From: Roseovarius spongiae
GTDB lineage: Bacteria; Pseudomonadota; Alphaproteobacteria; Rhodobacterales; Rhodobacteraceae
NCBI RefSeq assembly: GCF_003651245.1
Contig: NZ_RAPE01000001.1
Location: forward strand, 62,001 to 126,000
DNA length: 64,000 bases
Direction of reading: 5' to 3'
The notes below the pieces were generated by a model, which saw only the letters and a list, made by a program, of their open reading frames with translations, was not told the DNA's origin and did not search any database. Positions within the stretch are counted from its first letter, which is position 1. The number at the start of each line of letters is the position of its first letter. The translations under genes and the position numbers were made by a program. This document shows, piece after piece, positions 36,473 to 45,522 of this stretch.

Positions 36473-37258
36473 TTATTTCCCCTTCCAGACGGGATCGCGC
36501 TTTTCGGCGAAGGCGCGCGCGCCCTCGAGCTGGTCCTCCGAGGAATAGAGCACATCGACGGTCGGATACTGCCGGCGCGCGATCTTGTTCATCGCGGTCT
36601 GGAAATCGCTTCCTTCGGCGTCGCGCACGATCTCCTTGATCGCGGCGTAGACCAGCGGCGGGCCGCTTGCCAGGTGATCGGCCAGGGCGCGGGCCTCCTC
36701 CATCAGCTTGCCCGCCGGGTGCACCTGGTTGATCACGCCCCAGCGCGCGGCCTCTTCCGCGTCGATCCAGCGGCCCGTCAGCAGCATCTCCATCGCGATG
36801 TGATAGGGGATGCGCTTGGGCAGCTTCACGCTCGCGGCGTCCGCGACGGTGCCGGAACGTATTTCGGGCAGCGCGAATTGCGCATGATCGGCGGCGAGGA
36901 TGATATCCGCGCCGAGCGCCAGCTCCAGCCCGCCGCCGCAGCAGATGCCGTTCACCGCCGCGACGATCGGTTTGTTGAGATCGCGCAGCTCCTGAATTCC
37001 GCCGAAGCCGCCGACGCCGTAATCGCCATCGACCGCGTCACCCTCCGCCGCCGCCTTGAGATCCCAGCCGGGGCAGAAGAACTTTTCGCCCGCGCCGGTA
37101 ACGATGGCGACGCGCAAGGCGTCGTCGTCGCGGAAATCGCGGAACACCTCGCCCATGATCCGGCTGGTGGCGAGGTCGATGGCGTTCGCCTTGGGCCGGT
37201 CGAGCGTCACCTCAAGCACGTGGCCGCGGGTCTCAGTGCGTATGGGACTGTCGGTCAT
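36473..37258 (-). CDS. caiD: CaiD-like enoyl-CoA hydratase (carnitinyl-CoA dehydratase)
   Basis: 261 residues, crotonase fold. FCPGWDLKAAAEGD near 61, GGGLELALGADIILA near 107 and the closing AFAEKRDPVWKGK are the wording of E. coli CaiD and its relatives, not of general enoyl-CoA hydratases. CaiD interconverts crotonobetainyl-CoA and L-carnitinyl-CoA. Overlaps the upstream synthetase gene by four bases (ATGA). Neighbouring carnitine genes support the call. Confidence 0.85.
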   Translation of the reverse strand: MTDSPIRTETRGHVLEVTLDRPKANAIDLATSRIMGEVFRDFRDDDALRVAIVTGAGEKFFCPGWDLKAAAEGDAVDGDYGVGGFGGIQELRDLNKPIVAAVNGICCGGGLELALGADIILAADHAQFALPEIRSGTVADAASVKLPKRIPYHIAMEMLLTGRWIDAEEAARWGVINQVHPAGKLMEEARALADHLASGPPLVYAAIKEIVRDAEGSDFQTAMNKIARRQYPTVDVLYSSEDQLEGARAFAEKRDPVWKGK

Positions 37259-39291
37259 GTCGTCTCTCCTGTCCTGATGAGCGCATCCGCGGCCACCGCG
37301 CTTGTCGGGGTGCAGATGAGCGGGTTGATCTCGACCTCCTCGAGCGGGCCGGCGTGGGCGGTGGCGTAGTCCTGCACCGCCATGACCGCCCTGATGATGG
37401 CGGCGCGGTCCGCGCCCGGCCCGCCCCGGTAGCTGTGCAAGAGCGGCGCGATGCGCAGGGAGTCGAGCGCGGCGTCGATCTCGGCCCCGGTGGCGGGCAG
37501 GAGCAGTTGCGCGGAATCCCGCAGGATCTCGGTCAGCACGCCGCCCGCGGCCAGGGTCAGAACATAGCCGTGCGCCGGGTCGCGCACCACCCCGATCAGC
37601 AGTTCGGCGACGCCGCCGGTCACCATTTCCTCCACCAGCCAGGAGGCCGCGTTCATGCCTTCGGCGGCGGCGATCGCCTCGGGCTCGGTCGCGAGGTTGA
37701 CGGCGACCGCGCCCGCCTCGGTCTTGTGGGCGACGCCCTCGCCCTTCAGCACGACGGGCAGGCCCACCTCGCGCAGCGCGGCGGCAAGGCCGTCACGCGT
37801 TTCTGCGCGGGCGTGGCGCGGCACGTCGAGCCCATGCGCCCTGAGCGCCGCCTTGCTCTGCGCCTCGCTCAGCACTCGCGCCGGCCCGCCCTCACCCGGC
37901 AGCAGGAGCGGGGCCGGGGTGCCGGCGCGCGCGGCGGTCAGCGCCTCGACCGCCGCCAGCGCATCGTCGAGGCCCAGCATCGGTATGAGGCCGGCGGCGG
38001 CGATCTGCGCCGCCTTCGCCTCGGACAGGTTTTCGGGCAGGCTCGCCACGATGGCGACGGGCACGCCCGCGTCGCGCTGCGCCGCCGCGCCTGCGGCGAT
38101 GGTGCAATCCCAGGCCGCGTCGCTGCACCGGTCGGTGCGCGGGTAGTCCACGATGAGACAGCCCAACGCGACATCGCCGCGCAGCGCGGCGGTGAAGGCC
38201 TGCGACATCTTCGCCACGTCATCCCAGATGAAGGTGTGATAATCCAAGGGGTTGGCCAGCGCCACCATCGGCCCCAGCGCGGCGCGCAGCCCCTCGTGCT
38301 GCACCGCGTCGAGCGGCGGGAAGACCACGTCGCGCCCCTCGGCGCTGTCGGCCATCAGGCTCGCCTCGCCGCCCGAGCAGGAGATCGACACCAACCGGTT
38401 CGACCGCAGAGGCCCCGCGAAATGCGCGAGCTTCAGCGTCTCGAGCATCATTGGCAGGCTGCTCACTTGCGCGATGCCGAGCCTGCGCAGGAGCGCCCGC
38501 GCGCCCGCGTCGCTCCCGGCGAGGGAGGCGGTGTGCGACACGGTGGCGGCGCGCGCCTGTTCGGAGCGGCCCGCCTTGAGCGCGACGACGGGCTTGCCCA
38601 GATCACGGGCGCGCGCGGCGAGCGCCTCGAAGGCGCGCAAGTCGCCGATCCCCTCGATATGCAGGCCTAGCGCGGTCACGCGGTCGTCCTCGATCAGCGC
38701 GCCGCCGATTTCGGCAAGCCCGATCTGCGCCTGGTTGCCGGCGGTCGCGACATAAGCGAGCGGCAATCCGCGCGCCTGCATGGTGAGGTTGATCGCGATG
38801 TTCGAGCTCTGCGTGATGAGCGCGACCCCGCGTTCCGCGCGCACCCCGCCGTGCTGGTCGGGCCAGAGGAGCGCGCCGTCGAGATAGTTGATGAAGCCAT
38901 AGCAGTTCGGCCCGATGATCGGCATGTCGCCCGCCGCCGCCAGCAGCGCGTCCTGCATCCGCGTGCCGTCGCCGGTCTCGGCCTGCGCCTCGCGGAACCC
39001 GCTGGCGAAACAGACGGCCCCGCCCGCGCCCCGCGCCGCAAGCGCGCGCACCACGTCGATGGTCGCGGCCCGGTTGACGCCGATGAAGGTCGCGTCGGGC
39101 GCCTCCGGCAAATCGTTGACCGAGGCGAAGGCGGGCAGCCCGGCCACGTCCGAACGGGTCGGGTGCACCGGCCAGACAGGGCCGTCAAAACCCATCCCCT
39201 GGCACTGCGCGATTACCGACGCGCACCAGACTCCGCCGCCGACCACGGCGATGGAGCGGGGACGGATGAGGCGGGAGAGGTCACGGGTCAT
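37255..39291 (-). CDS. NDP-forming acyl-CoA synthetase (acetate--CoA ligase family)
   Basis: 678 residues in the ACD/Pat-like order: CoA-binding domain (1-130), succinyl-CoA-ligase-like domains (about 140-450) with the phosphorylated-His segment VSHTASLAGSD near 257, and a C-terminal ATP-grasp domain (about 465-670) with LKGEGVAHKTEAGAV near 520. It makes acyl-CoA with release of ADP. In this operon it stands where CaiC or a CoA transferase would be expected, so gamma-butyrobetaine or crotonobetaine is a candidate substrate; this is inference. Confidence 0.82.
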   Translation of the reverse strand: MTRDLSRLIRPRSIAVVGGGVWCASVIAQCQGMGFDGPVWPVHPTRSDVAGLPAFASVNDLPEAPDATFIGVNRAATIDVVRALAARGAGGAVCFASGFREAQAETGDGTRMQDALLAAAGDMPIIGPNCYGFINYLDGALLWPDQHGGVRAERGVALITQSSNIAINLTMQARGLPLAYVATAGNQAQIGLAEIGGALIEDDRVTALGLHIEGIGDLRAFEALAARARDLGKPVVALKAGRSEQARAATVSHTASLAGSDAGARALLRRLGIAQVSSLPMMLETLKLAHFAGPLRSNRLVSISCSGGEASLMADSAEGRDVVFPPLDAVQHEGLRAALGPMVALANPLDYHTFIWDDVAKMSQAFTAALRGDVALGCLIVDYPRTDRCSDAAWDCTIAAGAAAQRDAGVPVAIVASLPENLSEAKAAQIAAAGLIPMLGLDDALAAVEALTAARAGTPAPLLLPGEGGPARVLSEAQSKAALRAHGLDVPRHARAETRDGLAAALREVGLPVVLKGEGVAHKTEAGAVAVNLATEPEAIAAAEGMNAASWLVEEMVTGGVAELLIGVVRDPAHGYVLTLAAGGVLTEILRDSAQLLLPATGAEIDAALDSLRIAPLLHSYRGGPGADRAAIIRAVMAVQDYATAHAGPLEEVEINPLICTPTSAVAADALIRTGETT

Positions 39292-39336
39292 GTGAAACGG
39301 TCCACTACAAGAAGACTCTTTCGCCGCGCATCGGTC

Positions 39337-40497
39337 TCACGCACCCAGCGGTCGCAGCAATTCGCGGCTGATGATGTGACGCTGGATTTCGGAAGTGCCG
39401 TCCCAGATGCGTTCGACCCGCGCATCGCGCCAGAAGCGTTCGATCGGGAAGTCGTCCATCAGCCCCATGCCGCCGTAGATTTGCAGCGTCGCGTCGGTGA
39501 CCCGGGCCAGCATCTCGGTCGCGTAGAGCTTGGCGCTCGCGATCTCGCGGTTGGCGGGCAGGCCCTGGTCGAGCCGCCAGGCCGAGGCCAGCGTGAGGAA
39601 ATCCGCCGCGTCGATCTCGGTCACCATGTCGGCGAGTTGGAAGCCGACGCCCTGGAACTTGCCGATGGGCTGGCCGAACTGCTCGCGCTCGGCGGCGTAG
39701 GCGAGGCCCATCTCGAAGCAGCGGCGTGCGCGACCCACGGACATGGTGGCCACGGTGATGCGCGTCGCGTAGAGCCATTCGTTCATCACCGCGAATCCGC
39801 CGTCGACCTCGCCCAGCACCTGCGCGTCCGGCAGGCGGCAGTCGTCGAATTCCAGCACCATGTTCTTGTAACCGCGATGGCTGACAGAGTTGTAGCCGTC
39901 GCGGATGGTGAAGCCGGGCGTGCCGCGATCCACAAGGAAGGTGGTGATCCGCTTTTTCGGCCCCTTCGGCGTCTGATCCTCGCCGGTGGCGACGAAGACG
40001 ATGATGAAATCGGCGTGATCCGCGCCCGAGATGAAGTGTTTCGTCCCGTTCAGCACCCAGTCTCCGCCGTCGCGCCGGGCCGAGCATTTCATGCCCCGCA
40101 CGTCCGATCCGGCGCCCGGCTCAGTCATCGCCAGCGCGTCCATGCGTTCGCCGCGCACCGCCGGGAGCAGGTATTTCTCGCGCTGCTCGCCCTCGCAGGC
40201 CATCAGGATGTTCTGCGGGCGGCCGAAGAAATGGTTGAGCGCCATGCAGCCGCGGCCCAACTCGCGCTCGACCAGCGCGAATTCAAGATGCGAGAGGCCC
40301 GCGCCGCCCACCTCCTCGGGGAAGTTGCAGGCGTAAAAGCCGAGGTCCTGCGTCTTCTGCTTGATCCGCTCGGCCACCTCGGGGGGCACCTCGCCGGTGC
40401 GCTCGACCTCGGCCTCGTGCGGGTAGATCTCCTTCTCGACGAAGCTGCGCACGGTCGAGACGATCATCTCCTGTTCGTCGGTCAGTCCGAAATTCAT
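39337..40497 (-). CDS. Acyl-CoA dehydrogenase (possible butyrobetainyl-CoA type)
   Basis: 386 residues, standard ACAD length. N-terminal helical domain, mid beta domain with MTEPGAGSD near 126 and the WVLNGTKHFISGADHADF strand, and C-terminal FAD-binding helices with QIYGGMGLMDDFPIERFWRDAR. The segment that holds the catalytic Glu in MCAD/SCAD (YEGT) reads WDGTSEIQR, so the base may be Asp or lie elsewhere. Placement suggests oxidising gamma-butyrobetainyl-CoA to crotonobetainyl-CoA. Four bases follow the carnitine dehydrogenase gene. Confidence 0.82.
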   Translation of the reverse strand: MNFGLTDEQEMIVSTVRSFVEKEIYPHEAEVERTGEVPPEVAERIKQKTQDLGFYACNFPEEVGGAGLSHLEFALVERELGRGCMALNHFFGRPQNILMACEGEQREKYLLPAVRGERMDALAMTEPGAGSDVRGMKCSARRDGGDWVLNGTKHFISGADHADFIIVFVATGEDQTPKGPKKRITTFLVDRGTPGFTIRDGYNSVSHRGYKNMVLEFDDCRLPDAQVLGEVDGGFAVMNEWLYATRITVATMSVGRARRCFEMGLAYAAEREQFGQPIGKFQGVGFQLADMVTEIDAADFLTLASAWRLDQGLPANREIASAKLYATEMLARVTDATLQIYGGMGLMDDFPIERFWRDARVERIWDGTSEIQRHIISRELLRPLGA

Positions 40498-40501
40498 CGT
40501 C

Positions 40502-41908
40502 TCACTCCTTGTGGGCGGCCGCGAAGGCGGCGATGCGCTTGGCGACCTCGGGGGTGGGCAGGCTGGTGCGGCGGGTCTTCATGTCGACATGCAGCATGAG
40601 CTGGTCGCTGGTCGCGAGCAGCGTGTCATCGCTGGTGCGGACCAGTTCGTGGAAGCAGCGCAGTTTCTTCCCCTCGCCATCGGTCACGCGGGTGCGCACC
40701 TCGACCGGTTCGCCGGCGTTGGCCTCGGCGAGGAACTTGATGGTGTTCTCGACGGTGAAGTAGCTGCCGCCGGCGGCGATGTAGTCCTCGCCCGCGCCGG
40801 CCACATCCATCACGATTTCCGCCGCGTCCGAGAATATCTGCCCGAAGCGGCCTTCGTTCATGTGCCCGTTCCGGTCGGTCCAGTCGACGGGCACGGTGCG
40901 GCGCACGGTAATCATCGGCGTCTCTTCCACCGGCGGCAGGTCCAGCGTCTTCTGGTGCGCCGCGATCAGGCGTCCGGCGGCGGCGCCCTGCTGCTTGAGC
41001 GCGCGCATCATCGCGATCAGGTTGTTGTCGCGCTTGCGCTCGAGCTCGCGGATGCTGAGATGGCCGGATTGCGCGTCAGACTGATCGGCGATCTTCTGCG
41101 CCAGTTCGTCGGTCAGTTCGGGTACGTCCATCAGCTTGGTCCAGGGCCATGCGAGGGCGGGGCCGAACTGGTCGATGAAATGCTTCATCCCCGCCTCGCC
41201 GCCGGCGACGCGGTAGGTCTCGAACAGGCCCATCTGCGCCCAGCGGATGCCGAACCCGTAGCGGATCGCGTTGTCGATCTCCTCGGTGGTGGCGATGTCG
41301 TCCTTGATGAGCCAGAGCGCCTCGCGCCAGACCGCCTCGAGGAAGCGGTCGGCGATATGGGCGTCGATCTCCTTGCGCACGCGCAGCGGAAAAAGGCCGA
41401 CCGAGCGCAGCAGGTTGCTCGCGCGGTCTAGCAGGGCGGGGTCGCTGGCCTCTGTGCCGACCACCTCGATCAGCGGCAAGAGGTAGACCGGGTTGAACGG
41501 GTGGCAGACCATGATCTGGCCGGGACGGCTGGCGCCCTCCTGCAATTGGGACGGCTTGAAGCCGCTGGTCGAGGATCCGATCACCGCGCCCGCGTCGCAG
41601 GCGGCCTGGATCTCGGCAAAGACCTTGTGCTTGATGTCGAGCCGTTCCGGCACGCTTTCCTGGATCCACGCCGCGCCCTCGACCGCCTCGTCGATGCGAT
41701 CGTGAAACGTCAGCGCGCCCTCGGCGGGCAGCGCCTGGTCGTAGAGCATGGGCAGCGCGTGACGGGCGTTGCCGAGCACCTCGCCGATCTTGCGTTCGGC
41801 CTCCGGGTCGGGGTCGAAGACGCGCACGTTCCAGCCGTTGAGCAGGAAGCGCGCGGCCCAGCCGCCGCCGATGACGCCGCCGCCGATGATGGTTGCCGTT
41901 TGGGTCAT
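40502..41908 (-). CDS. lcdH: L-carnitine 3-dehydrogenase fused to thioesterase
   Basis: 468 residues. Residues 1-~310 are a 3-hydroxyacyl-CoA-dehydrogenase-type fold: NAD fingerprint GGGVIGGGWA at 8-17, HPFNPVYLLPLIEVV near 140, ESVPERLDIK near 92. Residues ~330-460 are a hotdog domain with DWTDRNGHMNEGRF near 345, the DxNxHxN pattern of 4HBT thioesterases. The first part oxidises L-carnitine to 3-dehydrocarnitine; the second matches betainyl-CoA thioesterase (CdhB in Pseudomonas), which releases glycine betaine. The fused form occurs in alphaproteobacteria. Confidence 0.9.
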   Translation of the reverse strand: MTQTATIIGGGVIGGGWAARFLLNGWNVRVFDPDPEAERKIGEVLGNARHALPMLYDQALPAEGALTFHDRIDEAVEGAAWIQESVPERLDIKHKVFAEIQAACDAGAVIGSSTSGFKPSQLQEGASRPGQIMVCHPFNPVYLLPLIEVVGTEASDPALLDRASNLLRSVGLFPLRVRKEIDAHIADRFLEAVWREALWLIKDDIATTEEIDNAIRYGFGIRWAQMGLFETYRVAGGEAGMKHFIDQFGPALAWPWTKLMDVPELTDELAQKIADQSDAQSGHLSIRELERKRDNNLIAMMRALKQQGAAAGRLIAAHQKTLDLPPVEETPMITVRRTVPVDWTDRNGHMNEGRFGQIFSDAAEIVMDVAGAGEDYIAAGGSYFTVENTIKFLAEANAGEPVEVRTRVTDGEGKKLRCFHELVRTSDDTLLATSDQLMLHVDMKTRRTSLPTPEVAKRIAAFAAAHKE

Positions 41909-41934
41909 GTTCGGAATTCCGCCTTGGGGCGCCC

Positions 41935-42699
41935 TCAGGGCGCGTTGGTTTCGGTATGGCCATCGACCGCGATGATCTGGCCCGACATCTTGCTTGCCGC
42001 GGGGGAGGCGAGAAAGAGGAAGGTGTCCGCGAGGTCATCGACCGTGACCCATGTGCGCATGGAGACGCCGCGCACGTATTGCTCGCGCACGTCCGCCTCT
42101 GGCCGGCCCGAGGCCGCGGCCTCCATCGCGACGACGCGATCCATGCGCTCCCCCTCGACCGCGCCGGGGCAGACGGCGTTGACCCGCACGCCGGCGGGCC
42201 CAAGCTCCATCGCCAGCGTCTTGGTCAGCCCGACGAGCCCCCATTTCGCGCTGGCGTAGGGCGACCGGTAGGGGTGGCCCCACTGACCGGACGTGGACGA
42301 GGTGAGGATGATGCAACCCGATTCCTGCGCCCGCATCAGCCGCGCGGCCCAGCGGCAGGTCAGGAACGCGCCGTTGAGGTTGACGCCGATGCAGGCTTGC
42401 CAGTCGGCATAATCCAGATCCTCGATCCGCCCGGCCGGTCCGCCGGTGCCGGCATTGGCGCAGACCACGTCGACGCCGCCCCATTCCGATTCGACGCGGT
42501 CGAGAAAGGCGGCCATCTGCGCCTCGTCGGTGACGTCCGCGACCGCGGCGATCGCGCCGCGCAGCGCGTCGCCCATGCGCGCCACGGCGTCCGCGTCGGC
42601 GTCGCAGAGGGCCACGCGGTCGCCCTCGGCCGCGAAACGACGGGCAAGGCCAAGGCCAATTCCCGACGCGCCGCCGGTGATGAGGACGCGGCGGGTCAT
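41935..42699 (-). CDS. Short-chain dehydrogenase/reductase
   Basis: 254 residues, classical [17 protein letters not shown] at about 8, NAG in CANAGTGG near 84, catalytic Ser in TSSTSG near 135, and Tyr-x-x-x-Lys in YASAKWGL near 150. NAD(P)-dependent alcohol/ketone interconversion. Lies between carnitine dehydrogenase and BKACE; D-carnitine oxidation or a related hydroxyacid step is plausible. ATGA overlap with the BKACE gene. Confidence 0.85.
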   Translation of the reverse strand: MTRRVLITGGASGIGLGLARRFAAEGDRVALCDADADAVARMGDALRGAIAAVADVTDEAQMAAFLDRVESEWGGVDVVCANAGTGGPAGRIEDLDYADWQACIGVNLNGAFLTCRWAARLMRAQESGCIILTSSTSGQWGHPYRSPYASAKWGLVGLTKTLAMELGPAGVRVNAVCPGAVEGERMDRVVAMEAAASGRPEADVREQYVRGVSMRTWVTVDDLADTFLFLASPAASKMSGQIIAVDGHTETNAP

Positions 42700-43610
42700 C
42701 CTTTGGGCGCCCGCTTGGTCAGGTTCAGCTTCTTGCGCACGTCCTCGGGACCGATCACGCGCGCGCCAAGGCGTTCGATGATCTCGACCGCGCGGGTGAC
42801 GAGCTGGTGGTTCTCGGCCAGCACGCCCTTGTCGAGCATCAGGTTATCCTCGAGCCCGACGCGCACGTTCCCGCCCGCCAGCACCGCGGCGGCGACATAG
42901 GGCATCTGGTCGCGGCCCAGCGAAAACGCGGACCAGTTCCAGTCGGCGGGCACGTTGTTGACCATCGCCATGAAGGTGTTGAGGTCGTTGGGCGCGCCCC
43001 ACGGCACGCCCATGCAAAGCTGCACGAGCGCGTCCGCCTCCAGCACGCCGTCCTTCACCAACTGCTTGGCGTACCAGAGATGGCCGGTGTCAAACGCCTC
43101 GATCTCGGGCTTGACGCCGAGTTCGGTCATCATCCGGCCCATCGCGGTCAACATGCCCGGCGTGTTGGTCATCACGTAGTCGGCTTCGGCAAAGTTCATC
43201 GTGCCGCAATCGAGCGTGCAGATCTCGGGCAGGCATTCGGCGACGTGGGCCACGCGCTCGGTCGCGCCCACCATGTCCGAGGCGGACTCGTTGATCGGCA
43301 GCGGCGATTCGGCGTCGCCGAACACCATGTCGCCGCCCATCCCGGCGGTGAGGTTCAGCACCACGTCGGTATCACTGGCGCGGATGCGGTCGGTGACCTC
43401 GCGGTAAAGTTTCACGTCGCGCGACGGCGCGCCGGTCTCGGGGTCGCGGACGTGGCAATGCACCACCGCCGCGCCCGCCTTGGCCGCGGCGATGGCGCTG
43501 TCGGCGATCTGTTCGGGGCTGCGGGGGACGTGCGGGCTGCGGTCCTGGGTGCCGCCGCCGCCGGTGACGGCGCAGGTGATGAAAACCTCGCGGTTCATGG
43601 TCAGGGGCAT
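42696..43610 (-). CDS. BKACE beta-keto acid cleavage enzyme (dehydrocarnitine type)
   Basis: 304 residues from the ATG ten bases after GGAGG; a nearer ATG lacks a site. DUF849/Kce family TIM barrel with metal-binding His-x-His in [12 protein letters not shown] near 50 and a FDTGHLW segment near 180. Members condense a beta-keto acid with acetyl-CoA and split it; for 3-dehydrocarnitine this yields acetoacetate and betainyl-CoA (CdhC activity). Next to carnitine dehydrogenase this is the best reading. First gene of the run, facing the regulator across 79 bases. Confidence 0.87.
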   Translation of the reverse strand: MPLTMNREVFITCAVTGGGGTQDRSPHVPRSPEQIADSAIAAAKAGAAVVHCHVRDPETGAPSRDVKLYREVTDRIRASDTDVVLNLTAGMGGDMVFGDAESPLPINESASDMVGATERVAHVAECLPEICTLDCGTMNFAEADYVMTNTPGMLTAMGRMMTELGVKPEIEAFDTGHLWYAKQLVKDGVLEADALVQLCMGVPWGAPNDLNTFMAMVNNVPADWNWSAFSLGRDQMPYVAAAVLAGGNVRVGLEDNLMLDKGVLAENHQLVTRAVEIIERLGARVIGPEDVRKKLNLTKRAPKG

Positions 43611-43689
43611 GGGTCGGTTTCCTCCGGTTCTGGTTCGCCGCCAACCTAGCCCGCTGGACGGTGGATGGCTCTTTCCGTATTGGACAATC

Positions 43690-44637
43690 ATGATGCAGAA
43701 ATGGACAAAAACCCCGGCAAGCCCCGTCACCATCGGGATCCTGATTTTCGACCGGTTCTCGAACCTCTGCCTGAGCAATTGCCTCGAACCGCTGCGCGCC
43801 GCCAACGACGTGGCGCGCGAGGCGCTCTTCGACTGGCGGATCGTCACGCCGGACGGCGCGCCGGCGCGATCGTCCAGCGACATCCAGGTGCTGCCGCATG
43901 GCGCGCTGCGCGACCTGCCGGAATGCGACTACCTGTTCGTCCACGCGAGCTATGACCACCTGCGCCACGATACGCCCGAAACCCGCCGCGCGCTGCGCGC
44001 CGCCGCGGGGCGGGCGGGGACGGTCGTCGGTCTCGATACCGCGCCCTGGCTGCTGGCGGCGGCGGGGCTGCTCGACGGGCGGCACGCGACGTTGCATTGG
44101 GACATGCTCGACGCGTTCGCCGAACGGTTCCTGAAGGTCGAAGTCGAGCGCGCGCGCGCCCTGCGCGACGGCCCGTTCGTGACCTGCGCGGGGGCGATGT
44201 CGGCGCTCGACCTCACGCTCGACCTGATCGCGCGGCACGCGGGAACGGCGACGCGGCTCGACGTGGAGGACCAGTTCATGCATTCGGGCGACCGCGGACC
44301 GGCGCAGGTCGTGCCGGAGGGCGACCCGCTGGTGCGCCGCGCGCTGGCGCTGATGCGCGAACACGTGGAGCGTCCGCTCCCCCTCTCCGCCGTGGCCCGG
44401 CGGCTCACTTGCCAGCCGCGCACGCTCGACCGGCGGTTCCGCCGCGCGCTCGGCGCGCCGCCCGGCGCCGTCTATCGCCACCTGCGACTGTCCGAAGCGC
44501 GCAAGCTGCTCGACGGGACGCAGCTCGGCATCGCCGAGATCGCGGTGCGCTGCGGCTACGATTCGCCCGCCGCGCTGGCCCGCGCGGTAAAGGCCCGCTA
44601 CGGGCGCGCGCCCAGCGCGCTCCGGCAGAGCGGCTGA
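43690..44637 (+). CDS. cdhR: GlxA/CdhR-type AraC-family regulator
   Basis: 315 residues: N-terminal DJ-1/PfpI-like domain (about 12-175, with [20 protein letters not shown]) and C-terminal double helix-turn-helix AraC domain (about 215-310). This architecture is that of GbdR, CdhR and related regulators of betaine and carnitine breakdown. Divergent from the carnitine cluster, so it is the likely activator. Two ATG codons in a row open the frame; no strong Shine-Dalgarno is seen. The symbol is by analogy. Confidence 0.8.
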   Translation: MMQKWTKTPASPVTIGILIFDRFSNLCLSNCLEPLRAANDVAREALFDWRIVTPDGAPARSSSDIQVLPHGALRDLPECDYLFVHASYDHLRHDTPETRRALRAAAGRAGTVVGLDTAPWLLAAAGLLDGRHATLHWDMLDAFAERFLKVEVERARALRDGPFVTCAGAMSALDLTLDLIARHAGTATRLDVEDQFMHSGDRGPAQVVPEGDPLVRRALALMREHVERPLPLSAVARRLTCQPRTLDRRFRRALGAPPGAVYRHLRLSEARKLLDGTQLGIAEIAVRCGYDSPAALARAVKARYGRAPSALRQSG

Positions 44638-44653
44638 GGCGGGCAGGGCGGGC

Positions 44654-45112
44654 TCAGGTGGTTTCGTCCTCGAGGTGCATCTTCATGTCGACCAGCACCT
44701 TTTGCAGATGCGTCGTTTCGCGCAGCAGGCGCTTGGCTTCGTTCACCGTGATGCGGCCGTCCTCGATCGACTGCTGGTATTCGGCCATCAGCATCGCGAA
44801 CCGCTGGCTGAGCGCGATCACGTCGCTGTTCACACCGCCCTTGCCGCGCGTGTTGCGGCGCGTCTCGTCGAAGTCGAGACCGATGCCCTTCAGCTCGGCC
44901 AGCGCGGCGGTGACGTGCGGATAGCTCGCGGCCTCTTCCAGCGCCGCCACCGCATCGACGGGCATGAAACGGTCCGCGTGTTCGGGATGCCCGGAATAGT
45001 AGCGCCCCAGCGTCGCCTTGGACTTGCCGGTCAGCTTGCAGGCCGGCTCGATGCCGACATCCTTGACCAGCGCCTCGGTGTGCTTCTTCAGGTAGCTCGC
45101 CATCGCCGTCAT
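44654..45112 (-). CDS. HTH-like conserved protein, unknown function
   Basis: 152 residues from an ATG eight bases after GAGGGG. The first 40 residues read like a helix-turn-helix (EPACKLTGKSKATLGRYYSG), as in CII-like or lambda-repressor-type DNA-binding proteins. The rest is helical, with a C-terminal coiled stretch (VNEAKRLLRETTHLQKVL). Possibly a chromosome-borne regulator or structural DNA-binding protein. Converges with the cdhR gene and is divergent from the next small membrane gene. Confidence 0.65.
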   Translation of the reverse strand: MTAMASYLKKHTEALVKDVGIEPACKLTGKSKATLGRYYSGHPEHADRFMPVDAVAALEEAASYPHVTAALAELKGIGLDFDETRRNTRGKGGVNSDVIALSQRFAMLMAEYQQSIEDGRITVNEAKRLLRETTHLQKVLVDMKMHLEDETT

Positions 45113-45284
45113 CTTCTCGCCCCTCGTGTTCCGGGGCGTCCCGACGCGGATACCCAAGACAGTTTTCCGAACAACCCGCCGAAATTCAAGACAAAAGACG
45201 TCGCAGCGCGGCGACGCGCCGGAACCAAGCCGCGCGTGCCGCGTTTTCCATAAGAACGCTTCGCCAGATCAGGGGGATTGCGCC

Positions 45285-45518
45285 ATGGACCGTCTCGCCA
45301 TTTTCATCGCCGTGATCGGCGGCAGTTCCATTGCCGGGGCGCTGGTGATCGCGGCGTTTTCGCTTGGATACTACGGATATTGGGTCATCGCGGCCTGCGT
45401 CATCGCGGGCCTCGTGATGGCGTGGCCGACCGGTTATCTCGTGGCGCGGCGGATCAAGCGCGAGGATCCCGCGTGGAACGAGAGGCGCAACGAGCCGAAG
45501 CCGGGGCTGAAGCGATAA
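45285..45518 (+). CDS. Small two-helix membrane protein
   Basis: 77 residues: two hydrophobic helices (about 5-27 and 31-52) separated by GYYGYW, then a charged cytoplasmic tail (RRIKREDPAWNERRNEPKPG). No family recognised. Tail charge suggests both ends face the cytoplasm. Confidence 0.7.
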   Translation: MDRLAIFIAVIGGSSIAGALVIAAFSLGYYGYWVIAACVIAGLVMAWPTGYLVARRIKREDPAWNERRNEPKPGLKR

Positions 45519-45522
45519 CCGG

